Shown here: positions 11,585 to 26,326 of the stretch, one piece after another | Layout of the letters: every line of letters begins with the position of its first letter | Position numbering within the stretch: the first letter of the stretch is position 1 | Source: Auanema rhodensis | Lineage: Eukaryota > Nematoda > Chromadorea > Rhabditida > Rhabditidae | Direction of reading: 5' to 3' | Assembly (NCBI GenBank): GCA_964057225.1 | Contig: OZ059894.1 | Coordinates: 20,304,476 to 20,368,475 of the forward strand | Length of the DNA: 64,000 bases | The notes under the pieces: generated by a model | Told to the model about the DNA's origin: nothing | Database searches by the model: none | What the model saw: only the letters and a program-made list of their open reading frames with translations | Made by a program: the position numbers and the translations under genes

Positions 11585-13690
11585 AAAATTAATTCTTCAG
11601 GGTGAAAATCGAGGATATAAGTGTGAACTTATATCAGTTGATATCTCGGTGCATTTTTAAGCTAGCGCAAATCTGATAACACAGATCGACGCAGCTTAAA
11701 AATCCGCATCGAATGCACTATACTACATTGAGAAACGCTTAATACAAAAATTAGTTATGATCGTTTGAAAAATGATGCATTAGTGTATGTTGAGTTTCCA
11801 TGTACACTCAACATTGCTTCCAAAAACATTTTGACAAAAATTTTTTCGAAAAATTTCAAAATAATTTAGCAAAAAGTAGATGTTTTTAGATTCCTTTTTT
11901 CAAGGCAAAGACGATGGACAATGTTATTCAACGAAAAAATTAATTCTTCAGGGTGAAAATCGAGGATATAAGTGTGAACTTATATCAGTTGATATCTCGG
12001 TGCATTTTTAAGCTAGCGCAAATCTGATAACACAGATCGACGCAGCTTAAACATCCGCATCGAATGCACTATACTACATTGAGAAACGCTTAATACAAAA
12101 ATTAGTTATGATCGTTTGAAAAATGATGCATTAGTGTATGTTGAGTTTCCATGTACACTCAACATTGCTTCCAAAAACATTTTGACAAAAATTTTTTCGA
12201 AAAATTTCAAAATAATTTAGCAAAAAGTAGATGTTTTTAGATTCCTTTTTTCAAGGCAAAGACGATGGACAATGTTATTCAACGAAAAAATTAATTCTTG
12301 AGGGTGAAAATCGAGGATATAAGTGTGAACTTATATCAGTTGATATCTCGGTGCATTTTTAAGCTAGCGCAAATCTGATAACACAGATCGACGCAGCTTA
12401 AAAATCCGCATCGAATGCACTATACTACATTGAGAATCGCTTAATACAAAAATTAGTTATGATCGTTTGAAAAATGATGCATTAGTGTATGTTGAGTTTC
12501 CATGTACACTCAACATTGCTTCCAAAAACATTTTGACAAAAATTTTTTCGAAAAATTTCAAAATAATTTAGCAAAAAGTAGATGTTTTTAGATTCCTTTT
12601 TTCAAGGCAAAGACGATGGACAATGTTATTCAACGAAAAAATTAATTCTTGAGGGTGAAAATCGAGGATATAAGTGTGAACTTATATCAGTTGATATCTC
12701 GGTGCATTTTTAAGCTAGCGCAAATCTGATAACACAGATCGACGCAGCTTAAAAATCCGCATCGAATGCACTATACTACATTGAGAAACGCTTAATACAA
12801 AAATTAGTTATGATCGTTTGAAAAATGATGCATTAGTGTATGTTGAGTTTCCATGTACACTCAACATTGCTTCCAAAAACATTTTGACAAAAATTTTTTC
12901 GAAAAATTTCAAAATAATTTAGCAAAAAGTAGATGTTTTTAGATTCCTTTTTTCAAGGCAAAGACGATGGACAATGTTATTCAACGAAAAAATTAATTCT
13001 TGAGGGTGAAAATCGAGGATATAAGTGTGAACTTATATCAGTTGATATCTCGGTGCATTTTTAAGCTAGCGCAAATCTGATAACACAGATCGACGCAGCT
13101 TAAAAATCCGCATCGAATGCACTATACTACATTGAGAAACGCTTCATACAAAAATTAGTTATGATCGTTTGAAAAATGATGCATTAGTGTATGTTGAGTT
13201 TCCATGTACACTCAACATTGCTTCCAAAAACATTTTGACAAAAATTTTTTCGAAAAATTTCAAAATAATTTAGCAAAAAGTAGATGTTTTTAGATTCCTT
13301 TTTTCAAGGCAAAGACGATGGACAATGTTATTCAACGAAAAAATTAATTCTTGAGGGTGAAAATCGAGGATATAAGTGTGAACTTATATCAGTTGATATC
13401 TCGGTGCATTTTTAAGCTAGCGCAAATCTGATAACACAGATCGACGCAGCTTAAAAATCCGCATCGAATGCACTATACTACATTGAGAAACGCTTAATAC
13501 AAAAATTAGTTATGATCGTTTGAAAAATGATGCATTAGTGTATGTTGAGTTTCCATGTACACTCAACATTGCTTCCAAAAACATTTTGACAAAAATTTTT
13601 TCGAAAAATTTCAAAATAATTTAGCAAAAAGTAGATGTTTTTAGATTCCTTTTTTCAAGGCAAAGACGATGGACAATGTTATTCAACGAA

Positions 13691-16498
13691 AAAATTGATT
13701 CTTCAGGGTGAAAATCGAGGATATAAGTGTGAACTTATATCAGTTGATATCTCGATGCATTTTTAAGCTAGCGCAAATCTGATAACACAGATCGACGCAG
13801 CTTAAAAATCCGCATCGAATGCACTATACTACATTGAGAAACGCTTGATACAAAAATTAGTTATGATCGTTTGGAAAATGATGCATTAGTGTATGTTGAG
13901 TTTCCATGTACACTCAACATTGCTTCCAAAAACATTTTGACAAAAATTTTTTCGAAAAATTTCAAAATAAATTAGCAAAAAGTAGATGTTTTTAGATTCC
14001 TTTTTTCAAGGCAAAGATGATGGACAATGTTATTCAACAAAAAAATTAATTCTTCAGAGTGAAAATCGAGGATATAAGTGTGAACTTACATCAGTTGATA
14101 TCTCGGTGCATTTTTAAGCTAGCGCAAATCTGATAACACAGATCGACGCAGCTTAAAAATCCGCATCGAATGCACTATACTACATTGAGAAACGCTTAAT
14201 ACAAAAATTAGTTATGATCGTTTGAAAAATGATGCATTAGTGTATGTTGAGTTTCCATGTACACTCAACATTGCTTCCAAAAACATTTTGACAAAAAGTT
14301 TTTCGAAAAATTTCAGAATAATTTAGCAAAAAGTAGATGTTTTTAGATTCCTTTTTTCAAGGCAAAGACGATGGACAATGTTATTCAACGAAAAAATTAA
14401 TTCTTCAGGGTGAAAATCGAGGATATAAGTGTGAACTTATATCAGTTGATATCTCGGTGCATTTTTAAGCTAGCGCAAATCTGATAACACAGATCGACGC
14501 AGCTTAAAAATTCGCATCAAATGCACTATACTACATTGAGAAACGCTTCATACAAAAATTAGTTATGATCGTTTGAAAAATGATGCATTAGTGTATGTTG
14601 AGTTTCCATGTACACTCAACATTGCTTCCAAAAACATTTTGACAAAAATTTTTTCGAAAAATTTCAAAATAATTTAGCAAAAAGTAGATGTTTTTAGATT
14701 CCTTTTTTCAAGGCAAAGACGATGGACAATGTTATTCAACGAAAAAATTAATTCTTGAGGGTGAAAATCGAGGATATAAGTGTGAACTTATATCAGTTGA
14801 TATCTCGGTGCATTTTTAAGCTAGCGCAAATCTGATAACACAGATCGACGCAGCTTAAAAATCCGCATCGAATGCACTATACTACATTGAGAAACGCTTA
14901 ATACAAAAATTAGTTATGATCGTTTGAAAAATGATGCATTAGTGTATGTTGAGTTTCCATGTACACTCAACATTGCTTCCAAAAACATTTTGACAAAAAT
15001 TTTTTCGAAAAATTTCAAAATAATTTAGCAAAAAGTAGATGTTTTTAGATTCCTTTTTTCAAGGCAAAGACGATGGACAATGTTATTCAACGAAAAAATT
15101 GATTCTTCAGGGTGAAAATCGAGGATATAAGTGTGAACTTATATCAGTTGATATCTCGATGCATTTTTAAGCTAGCGCAAATCTGATAACACAGATCGAC
15201 GCAGCTTAAAAATCCGCATCGAATGCACTATACTACATTGAGAAACGCTTGATACAAAAATTAGTTATGATCGTTTGGAAAATGATGCATTAGTGTATGT
15301 TGAGTTTCCATGTACACTCAACATTGCTTCCAAAAACATTTTGACAAAAATTTTTTCGAAAAATTTCAAAATAAATTAGCAAAAAGTAGATGTTTTTAGA
15401 TTCCTTTTTTCAAGGCAAAGATGATGGACAATGTTATTCAACAAAAAAATTAATTCTTCAGAGTGAAAATCGAGGATATAAGTGTGAACTTACATCAGTT
15501 GATATCTCGGTGCATTTTTAAGCTAGCGCAAATCTGATAACACAGATCGACGCAGCTTAAAAATCCGCATCGAATGCACTATACTACATTGAGAAACGCT
15601 TAATACAAAAATTAGTTATGATCGTTTGAAAAATGATGCATTAGTGTATGTTGAGTTTCCATGTACACTCAACATTGCTTCCAAAAACATTTTGACAAAA
15701 AGTTTTTCGAAAAATTTCAGAATAATTTAGCAAAAAGTAGATGTTTTTAGATTCCTTTTTTCAAGGCAAAGACGATGGACAATGTTATTCAACGAAAAAA
15801 TTAATTCTTCAGGGTGAAAATCGAGGATATAAGTGTGAACTTATATCAGTTGATATCTCGGTGCATTTTTAAGCTAGCGCAAATCTGATAACACAGATCG
15901 ACGCAGCTTAAAAATTCGCATCAAATGCACTATACTACATTGAGAAACGCTTCATACAAAAATTAGTTATGATCGTTTGAAAAATGATGCATTAGTGTAT
16001 GTTGAGTTTCCATGTACACTCAACATTGCTTCCAAAAACATTTTGACAAAAATTTTTTCGAAAAATTTCAAAATAATTTAGCAAAAAGTAGATGTTTTTA
16101 GATTCCTTTTTTCAAGGCAAAGACGATGGACAATGTTATTCAACGAAAAAATTAATTCTTGAGGGTGAAAATCGAGGATATAAGTGTGAACTTATATCAG
16201 TTGATATCTCGGTGCATTTTTAAGCTAGCGCAAATCTGATAACACAGATCGACGCAGCTTAAAAATCCGCATCGAATGCACTATACTACATTGAGAAACG
16301 CTTAATACAAAAATTAGTTATGATCGTTTGAAAAATGATGCATTAGTGTATGTTGAGTTTCCATGTACACTCAACATTGCTTCCAAAAACATTTTGACAA
16401 AAATTTTTTCGAAAAATTTCAAAATAATTTAGCAAAAAGTAGATGTTTTTAGATTCCTTTTTTCAAGGCAAAGACGATGGACAATGTTATTCAACGAA
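13691..16498 (+). repeat. Tandem duplication of a 4-monomer block (2 x 1404 bp)
   Basis: Copies 40-43 (13691-15094) and 44-47 (15095-16498) both read A, B, C/Pc chimera, P, and I found no difference between them. The third member is chimeric in both: it has C120T and G127A on the left, then A157C with wild-type 175 and 275 on the right. A further A-B pair follows at 16499, but its next monomer is a true C. The identity suggests a very recent duplication by unequal exchange, or an assembly repeat. Confidence 0.88.
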
Positions 16499-17902
16499 AA
16501 AATTGATTCTTCAGGGTGAAAATCGAGGATATAAGTGTGAACTTATATCAGTTGATATCTCGATGCATTTTTAAGCTAGCGCAAATCTGATAACACAGAT
16601 CGACGCAGCTTAAAAATCCGCATCGAATGCACTATACTACATTGAGAAACGCTTGATACAAAAATTAGTTATGATCGTTTGGAAAATGATGCATTAGTGT
16701 ATGTTGAGTTTCCATGTACACTCAACATTGCTTCCAAAAACATTTTGACAAAAATTTTTTCGAAAAATTTCAAAATAAATTAGCAAAAAGTAGATGTTTT
16801 TAGATTCCTTTTTTCAAGGCAAAGATGATGGACAATGTTATTCAACAAAAAAATTAATTCTTCAGAGTGAAAATCGAGGATATAAGTGTGAACTTACATC
16901 AGTTGATATCTCGGTGCATTTTTAAGCTAGCGCAAATCTGATAACACAGATCGACGCAGCTTAAAAATCCGCATCGAATGCACTATACTACATTGAGAAA
17001 CGCTTAATACAAAAATTAGTTATGATCGTTTGAAAAATGATGCATTAGTGTATGTTGAGTTTCCATGTACACTCAACATTGCTTCCAAAAACATTTTGAC
17101 AAAAAGTTTTTCGAAAAATTTCAGAATAATTTAGCAAAAAGTAGATGTTTTTAGATTCCTTTTTTCAAGGCAAAGACGATGGACAATGTTATTCAACGAA
17201 AAAATTAATTCTTCAGGGTGAAAATCGAGGATATAAGTGTGAACTTATATCAGTTGATATCTCGGTGCATTTTTAAGCTAGCGCAAATCTGATAACACAG
17301 ATCGACGCAGCTTAAAAATTCGCATCAAATGCACTATACTACATTGAGAAACGCTTAATACAAAAATTAGTTATAATCGTTTGAAAAATGATGCATTAGT
17401 GTATGTTGAGTTTCCATGTACACTCAACATTGCTTCCAAAAACATTTTGACAAAAATTTTTTCGAAAAATTTCAGAATAATTTAGCGAAAAGTAGCTGTT
17501 TTTAGATTCCTTTTTTCAAGGCAAAGACGATGGACAATGTTATTCAACGAAAAAATTAATTCTTCAGGGTGAAAATCGAGGATATAAGTGTGAACTTATA
17601 TCAGTTGCTATCTCGGTGCATTTTTAAGCTAGCGCAAATCTGATAACACAGATCGACGCAGCTTAAAAATCCGCATCGAATGCACTATACTACATTGAGA
17701 AACGCTTAATACAAAAATTAGTTATGATCGTTTGAAAAATGATGCATTAGTGTATGTTGAGTTTCCATGTACACTCAACATTGCTTCCAAAAACATTTTG
17801 ACAAAAATTTTTTCGAAAAATTTCAAAATAATTTAGCAAAAAGTAGATGTTTTTAGATTCCTTTTTTCAAGGCAAAGACGATGGACAAGGTTATTCAACG
17901 AA
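16499..17902 (+). repeat. A-B-C-D tetramer, third occurrence (copies 48-51)
   Basis: Full A, B, C and D marker sets occur in order. D carries both A57C and T338G, as at 2809-3159. The next four copies (17903-19306) are Pt, P, Pc (with A275G), P, matching the order found in copies 2-5. Confidence 0.9.
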
Positions 17903-19306
17903 AAAATTAATTCTTGAGGGTGAAAATCGAGGATATAAGTGTGAACTTATATCAGTTGATATCTCGGTGCATTTTTAAGCTAGCGCAAATCTGATAACAC
18001 AGATCGACGCAGCTTAAAAATCCGCATCGAATGCACTATACTACATTGAGAATCGCTTAATACAAAAATTAGTTATGATCGTTTGAAAAATGATGCATTA
18101 GTGTATGTTGAGTTTCCATGTACACTCAACATTGCTTCCAAAAACATTTTGACAAAAATTTTTTCGAAAAATTTCAAAATAATTTAGCAAAAAGTAGATG
18201 TTTTTAGATTCCTTTTTTCAAGGCAAAGACGATGGACAATGTTATTCAACGAAAAAATTAATTCTTGAGGGTGAAAATCGAGGATATAAGTGTGAACTTA
18301 TATCAGTTGATATCTCGGTGCATTTTTAAGCTAGCGCAAATCTGATAACACAGATCGACGCAGCTTAAAAATCCGCATCGAATGCACTATACTACATTGA
18401 GAAACGCTTAATACAAAAATTAGTTATGATCGTTTGAAAAATGATGCATTAGTGTATGTTGAGTTTCCATGTACACTCAACATTGCTTCCAAAAACATTT
18501 TGACAAAAATTTTTTCGAAAAATTTCAAAATAATTTAGCAAAAAGTAGATGTTTTTAGATTCCTTTTTTCAAGGCAAAGACGATGGACAATGTTATTCAA
18601 CGAAAAAATTAATTCTTGAGGGTGAAAATCGAGGATATAAGTGTGAACTTATATCAGTTGATATCTCGGTGCATTTTTAAGCTAGCGCAAATCTGATAAC
18701 ACAGATCGACGCAGCTTAAAAATCCGCATCGAATGCACTATACTACATTGAGAAACGCTTCATACAAAAATTAGTTATGATCGTTTGAAAAATGATGCAT
18801 TAGTGTATGTTGAGTTTCCATGTACACTCAACATTGCTTCCAAAAACATTTTGACAAAAATTTTTTCGAAAAATTTCAGAATAATTTAGCAAAAAGTAGA
18901 TGTTTTTAGATTCCTTTTTTCAAGGCAAAGACGATGGACAATGTTATTCAACGAAAAAATTAATTCTTGAGGGTGAAAATCGAGGATATAAGTGTGAACT
19001 TATATCAGTTGATATCTCGGTGCATTTTTAAGCTAGCGCAAATCTGATAACACAGATCGACGCAGCTTAAAAATCCGCATCGAATGCACTATACTACATT
19101 GAGAAACGCTTAATACAAAAATTAGTTATGATCGTTTGAAAAATGATGCATTAGTGTATGTTGAGTTTCCATGTACACTCAACATTGCTTCCAAAAACAT
19201 TTTGACAAAAATTTTTTCGAAAAATTTCAAAATAATTTAGCAAAAAGTAGATGTTTTTAGATTCCTTTTTTCAAGGCAAAGACGATGGACAATGTTATTC
19301 AACGAA

Positions 19307-20710
19307 AAAATTGATTCTTCAGGGTGAAAATCGAGGATATAAGTGTGAACTTATATCAGTTGATATCTCGGTGCATTTTTAAGCTAGCGCAAATCTGATA
19401 ACACAGATCGACGCAGCTTAAAAATTCGCATCAAATGCACTATACTACATTGAGAAACGCTTAATACAAAAATTAGTTATAATCGTTTGAAAAATGATGC
19501 ATTAGTGTATGTTGAGTTTCCATGTACACTCAACATTGCTTCCAAAAACATTTTGACAAAAATTTTTTCGAAAAATTTCAGAATAATTTAGCGAAAAGTA
19601 GCTGTTTTTAGATTCCTTTTTTCAAGGCAAAGACGATGGACAATGTTATTCAACGAAAAAATTAATTCTTCAGGGTGAAAATCGAGGATATAAGTGTGAA
19701 CTTATATCAGTTGCTATCTCGGTGCATTTTTAAGCTAGCGCAAATCTGATAACACAGATCGACGCAGCTTAAAAATCCGCATCGAATGCACTATACTACA
19801 TTGAGAAACGCTTAATACAAAAATTAGTTATGATCGTTTGAAAAATGATGCATTAGTGTATGTTGAGTTTCCATGTACACTCAACATTGCTTCCAAAAAC
19901 ATTTTGACAAAAATTTTTTCGAAAAATTTCAAAATAATTTAGCAAAAAGTAGATGTTTTTAGATTCCTTTTTTCAAGGCAAAGACGATGGACAATGTTAT
20001 TCAACGAAAAAATTGATTCTTCAGGGTGAAAATCGAGGATATAAGTGTGAACTTATATCAGTTGATATCTCGGTGCATTTTTAAGCTAGCGCAAATCTGA
20101 TAACACAGATCGACGCAGCTTAAAAATTCGCATCAAATGCACTATACTACATTGAGAAACGCTTAATACAAAAATTAGTTATAATCGTTTGAAAAATGAT
20201 GCATTAGTGTATGTTGAGTTTCCATGTACACTCAACATTGCTTCCAAAAACATTTTGACAAAAATTTTTTCGAAAAATTTCAGAATAATTTAGCGAAAAG
20301 TAGCTGTTTTTAGATTCCTTTTTTCAAGGCAAAGACGATGGACAATGTTATTCAACGAAAAAATTAATTCTTCAGGGTGAAAATCGAGGATATAAGTGTG
20401 AACTTATATCAGTTGCTATCTCGGTGCATTTTTAAGCTAGCGCAAATCTGATAACACAGATCGACGCAGCTTAAAAATCCGCATCGAATGCACTATACTA
20501 CATTGAGAAACGCTTAATACAAAAATTAGTTATGATCGTTTGAAAAATGATGCATTAGTGTATGTTGAGTTTCCATGTACACTCAACATTGCTTCCAAAA
20601 ACATTTTGACAAAAATTTTTTCGAAAAATTTCAAAATAATTTAGCAAAAAGTAGATGTTTTTAGATTCCTTTTTTCAAGGCAAAGACGATGGACAAGGTT
20701 ATTCAACGAA
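19307..20710 (+). repeat. Two A/C-chimera plus D dimers (2 x 702 bp)
   Basis: Copies 56-57 and 58-59 are each an A/C chimera followed by D. The chimera has A7G at its left end but G65, then C120T, G127A, G175A, A275G, A287G and A296C. The switch lies between monomer positions 7 and 65. The same chimera recurs alone at 21764, 22466 and 24572, the last with a further switch to the common right end. Confidence 0.88.
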
Positions 20711-23700
20711 AAAATTAATTCTTGAGGGTGAAAATCGAGGATATAAGTGTGAACTTATATCAGTTGATATCTCGGTGCATTTTTAAGCTAGCGCAAATCT
20801 GATAACACAGATCGACGCAGCTTAAAAATCCGCATCGAATGCACTATACTACATTGAGAATCGCTTAATACAAAAATTAGTTATGATCGTTTGAAAAATG
20901 ATGCATTAGTGTATGTTGAGTTTCCATGTACACTCAACATTGCTTCCAAAAACATTTTGACAAAAATTTTTTCGAAAAATTTCAAAATAATTTAGCAAAA
21001 AGTAGATGTTTTTAGATTCCTTTTTTCAAGGCAAAGACGATGGACAATGTTATTCAACGAAAAAATTAATTCTTGAGGGTGAAAATCGAGGATATAAGTG
21101 TGAACTTATATCAGTTGATATCTCGGTGCATTTTTAAGCTAGCGCAAATCTGATAACACAGATCGACGCAGCTTAAAAATCCGCATCGAATGCACTATAC
21201 TACATTGAGAAACGCTTAATACAAAAATTAGTTATGATCGTTTGAAAAATGATGCATTAGTGTATGTTGAGTTTCCATGTACACTCAACATTGCTTCCAA
21301 AAACATTTTGACAAAAATTTTTTCGAAAAATTTCAAAATAATTTAGCAAAAAGTAGATGTTTTTAGATTCCTTTTTTCAAGGCAAAGACGATGGACAATG
21401 TTATTCAACGAAAAAATTAATTCTTGAGGGTGCAAATCGAGGATATAAGTGTGAACTTATATCAGTTGATATCTCGGTGCATTTTTAAGCTAGCGCAAAT
21501 CTGATAACACAGATCGACGCAGCTTAAAAATCCGCATCGAATGCACTATACTACATTGAGAAACGCTTAATACAAAAATTAGTTATGATCGTTTGAAAAA
21601 TGATGCATTAGTGTATGTTGAGTTTCCATGTACACTCAACATTGCTTCCAAAAACATTTTGACAAAAATTTTTTCGAAAAATTTCAAAATAATTTAGCAA
21701 AAAGTAGATGTTTTTAGATTCCTTTTTTCAAGGCAAAGACGATGGACAATGTTATTCAACGAAAAAATTGATTCTTCAGGGTGAAAATCGAGGATATAAG
21801 TGTGAACTTATATCAGTTGATATCTCGGTGCATTTTTAAGCTAGCGCAAATCTGATAACACAGATCGACGCAGCTTAAAAATTCGCATCAAATGCACTAT
21901 ACTACATTGAGAAACGCTTAATACAAAAATTAGTTATAATCGTTTGAAAAATGATGCATTAGTGTATGTTGAGTTTCCATGTACACTCAACATTGCTTCC
22001 AAAAACATTTTGACAAAAATTTTTTCGAAAAATTTCAGAATAATTTAGCGAAAAGTAGCTGTTTTTAGATTCCTTTTTTCAAGGCAAAGACGATGGACAA
22101 GGTTATTCAACGAAAAAATTAATTCTTGAGGGTGAAAATCGAGGATATAAGTGTGAACTTATATCAGTTGATATCTCGGTGCATTTTTAAGCTAGCGCAA
22201 ATCTGATAACACAGATCGACGCAGCTTAAAAATCCGCATCGAATGCACTATACTACATTGAGAAACGCTTAATACAAAAATTAGTTATGATCGTTTGAAA
22301 AATGATGCATTAGTGTATGTTGAGTTTCCATGTACACTCAACATTGCTTCCAAAAACATTTTGACAAAAATTTTTTCGAAAAATTTCAAAATAATTTAGC
22401 AAAAAGTAGATGTTTTTAGATTCCTTTTTTCAAGGCAAAGACGATGGACAATGTTATTCAACGAAAAAATTGATTCTTCAGGGTGAAAATCGAGGATATA
22501 AGTGTGAACTTATATCAGTTGATATCTCGGTGCATTTTTAAGCTAGCGCAAATCTGATAACACAGATCGACGCAGCTTAAAAATTCGCATCAAATGCACT
22601 ATACTACATTGAGAAACGCTTAATACAAAAATTAGTTATAATCGTTTGAAAAATGATGCATTAGTGTATGTTGAGTTTCCATGTACACTCAACATTGCTT
22701 CCAAAAACATTTTGACAAAAATTTTTTCGAAAAATTTCAGAATAATTTAGCGAAAAGTAGCTGTTTTTAGATTCCTTTTTTCAAGGCAAAGACGATGGAC
22801 AAGGTTATTCAACGAAAAAATTAATTCTTGAGGGTGAAAATCGAGGATATAAGTGTGAACTTATATCAGTTGATATCTCGGTGCATTTTTAAGCTAGCGC
22901 AAATCTGATAACACAGATCGACGCAGCTTAAAAATCCGCATCGAATGCACTATACTACATTGAGAATCGCTTAATACAAAAATTAGTTATGATCGTTTGA
23001 AAAATGATGCATTAGTGTATGTTGAGTTTCCATGTACACTCAACATTGCTTCCAAAAACATTTTGACAAAAATTTTTTCGAAAAATTTCAAAATAATTTA
23101 GCAAAAAGTAGATGTTTTTAGATTCCTTTTTTCAAGGCAAAGACGATGGACAATGTTATTCAACGAAAAAATTAATTCTTGAGGGTGAAAATCGAGGATA
23201 TAAGTGTGAACTTATATCAGTTGATATCTCGGTGCATTTTTAAGCTAGCGCAAATCTGATAACACAGATCGACGCAGCTTAAAAATCCGCATCGAATGCA
23301 CTATACTACATTGAGAAACGCTTAATACAAAAATTAGTTATGATCGTTTGAAAAATGATGCATTAGTGTATGTTGAGTTTCCATGTACACTCAACATTGC
23401 TTCCAAAAACATTTTGACAAAAATTTTTTCGAAAAATTTCAAAATAATTTAGCAAAAAGTAGATGTTTTTAGATTCCTTTTTTCAAGGCAAAGACGATGG
23501 ACAATGTTATTCAACGAAAAAATTAATTCTTGAGGGTGAAAATCGAGGATATAAGTGTGAACTTATATCAGTTGATATCTCGGTGCATTTTTAAGCTAGC
23601 GCAAATCTGATAACACAGATCGACGCAGCTTAAAAATCCGCATCGAATGCACTATACTACATTGAGAAACGCTTCATACAAAAATTAGTTATGATCGTTT

Positions 23701-26326
23701 GAAAAATGATGCATTAGTGTATGTTGAGTTTCCATGTACACTCAACATTGCTTCCAAAAACATTTTGACAAAAATTTTTTCGAAAAATTTCAAAATAATT
23801 TAGCAAAAAGTAGATGTTTTTAGATTCCTTTTTTCAAGGCAAAGACGATGGACAATGTTATTCAACGAAAAAATTGATTCTTCAGGGTGAAAATCGAGGA
23901 TATAAGTGTGAACTTATATCAGTTGATATCTCGATGCATTTTTAAGCTAGCGCAAATCTGATAACACAGATCGACGCAGCTTAAAAATCCGCATCGAATG
24001 CACTATACTACATTGAGAAACGCTTAATACAAAAATTAGTTATGATCGTTTGAAAAATGATGCATTAGTGTATGTTGAGTTTCCATGTACACTCAACATT
24101 GCTTCCAAAAACATTTTGACAAAAATTTTTTCGAAAAATTTCAAAATAATTTAGCAAAAAGTAGATGTTTTTAGATTCCTTTTTTCAAGGCAAAGACGAT
24201 GGACAATGTTATTCAACGAAAAAATTAATTCTTGAGGGTGCAAATCGAGGATATAAGTGTGAACTTATATCAGTTGATATCTCGGTGCATTTTTAAGCTA
24301 GCGCAAATCTGATAACACAGATCGACGCAGCTTAAAAATCCGCATCGAATGCACTATACTACATTGAGAAACGCTTAATACAAAAATTAGTTATGATCGT
24401 TTGAAAAATGATGCATTAGTGTATGTTGAGTTTCCATGTACACTCAACATTGCTTCCAAAAACATTTTGACAAAAATTTTTTCGAAAAATTTCAAAATAA
24501 TTTAGCAAAAAGTAGATGTTTTTAGATTCCTTTTTTCAAGGCAAAGACGATGGACAATGTTATTCAACGAAAAAATTGATTCTTCAGGGTGAAAATCGAG
24601 GATATAAGTGTGAACTTATATCAGTTGATATCTCGGTGCATTTTTAAGCTAGCGCAAATCTGATAACACAGATCGACGCAGCTTAAAAATTCGCATCAAA
24701 TGCACTATACTACATTGAGAAACGCTTAATACAAAAATTAGTTATAATCGTTTGAAAAATGATGCATTAGTGTATGTTGAGTTTCCATGTACACTCAACA
24801 TTGCTTCCAAAAACATTTTGACAAAAATTTTTTCGAAAAATTTCAAAATAATTTAGCAAAAAGTAGATGTTTTTAGATTCCTTTTTTCAAGGCAAAGACG
24901 ATGGACAATGTTATTCAACGAAAAAATTAATTCTTGAGGGTGAAAATCGAGGATATAAGTGTGAACTTATATCAGTTGATATCTCGGTGCATTTTTAAGC
25001 TAGCGCAAATCTGATAACACAGATCGACGCAGCTTAAAAATCCGCATCGAATGCACTATACTACATTGAGAAACGCTTCATACAAAAATTAGTTATGATC
25101 GTTTGAAAAATGATGCATTAGTGTATGTTGAGTTTCCATGTACACTCAACATTGCTTCCAAAAACATTTTGACAAAAATTTTTTCGAAAAATTTCAAAAT
25201 AATTTAGCAAAAAGTAGATGTTTTTAGATTCCTTTTTTCAAGGCAAAGACGATGGACAAGGTTATTCAACGAAAAAATTAATTCTTGAGGGTGAAAATCG
25301 AGGATATAAGTGTGAACTTATATCAGTTGATATCTCGGTGCATTTTTAAGCTAGCGCAAATCTGATAACACAGATCGACGCAGCTTAAAAATCCGCATCG
25401 AATGCACTATACTACATTGAGAATCGCTTAATACAAAAATTAGTTATGATCGTTTGAAAAATGATGCATTAGTGTATGTTGAGTTTCCATGTACACTCAA
25501 CATTGCTTCCAAAAACATTTTGACAAAAATTTTTTCGAAAAATTTCAAAATAATTTAGCAAAAAGTAGATGTTTTTAGATTCCTTTTTTCAAGGCAAAGA
25601 CGATGGACAATGTTATTCAACGAAAAAATTAATTCTTGAGGGTGAAAATCGAGGATATAAGTGTGAACTTATATCAGTTGATATCTCGGTGCATTTTTAA
25701 GCTAGCGCAAATCTGATAACACAGATCGACGCAGCTTAAAAATCCGCATCGAATGCACTATACTACATTGAGAAACGCTTAATACAAAAATTAGTTATGA
25801 TCGTTTGAAAAATGATGCATTAGTGTATGTTGAGTTTCCATGTACACTCAACATTGCTTCCAAAAACATTTTGACAAAAATTTTTTCGAAAAATTTCAAA
25901 ATAATTTAGCAAAAAGTAGATGTTTTTAGATTCCTTTTTTCAAGGCAAAGACGATGGACAATGTTATTCAACGAAAAAATTAATTCTTGAGGGTGAAAAT
26001 CGAGGATATAAGTGTGAACTTATATCAGTTGATATCTCGGTGCATTTTTAAGCTAGCGCAAATCTGATAACACAGATCGACGCAGCTTAAAAATCCGCAT
26101 CGAATGCACTATACTACATTGAGAAACGCTTCATACAAAAATTAGTTATGATCGTTTGAAAAATGATGCATTAGTGTATGTTGAGTTTCCATGTACACTC
26201 AACATTGCTTCCAAAAACATTTTGACAAAAATTTTTTCGAAAAATTTCAAAATAATTTAGCAAAAAGTAGATGTTTTTAGATTCCTTTTTTCAAGGCAAA
26301 GACGATGGACAATGTTATTCAACGAA

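Larger units (their letters stand above)
352..26326 (+). repeat. Domain 1: C14G subfamily with A-B-C-D tetramers (copies 2-75)
   Basis: About 40 copies here carry G at position 14 (CTTGAGGG instead of CTTCAGGG); none was seen outside this interval. They come as plain copies (P), copies with A151T (Pt), and copies with A157C (Pc). Between them lie four other types. A has A7G, G65A, A157G, A184G, T281A, C328T and G349A. B has G17A, T48C, T257G and A275G. C has C120T, G127A, G175A, A275G, A287G and A296C. D has A57C, sometimes with T338G. The order in copies 2-9 is Pt-P-Pc-P-A-B-C-D. The same order recurs in part at copies 36-41, 48-55 and 73-79, which suggests an ancestral 8-monomer (2808-bp) unit later scrambled. 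Confidence 0.85.
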
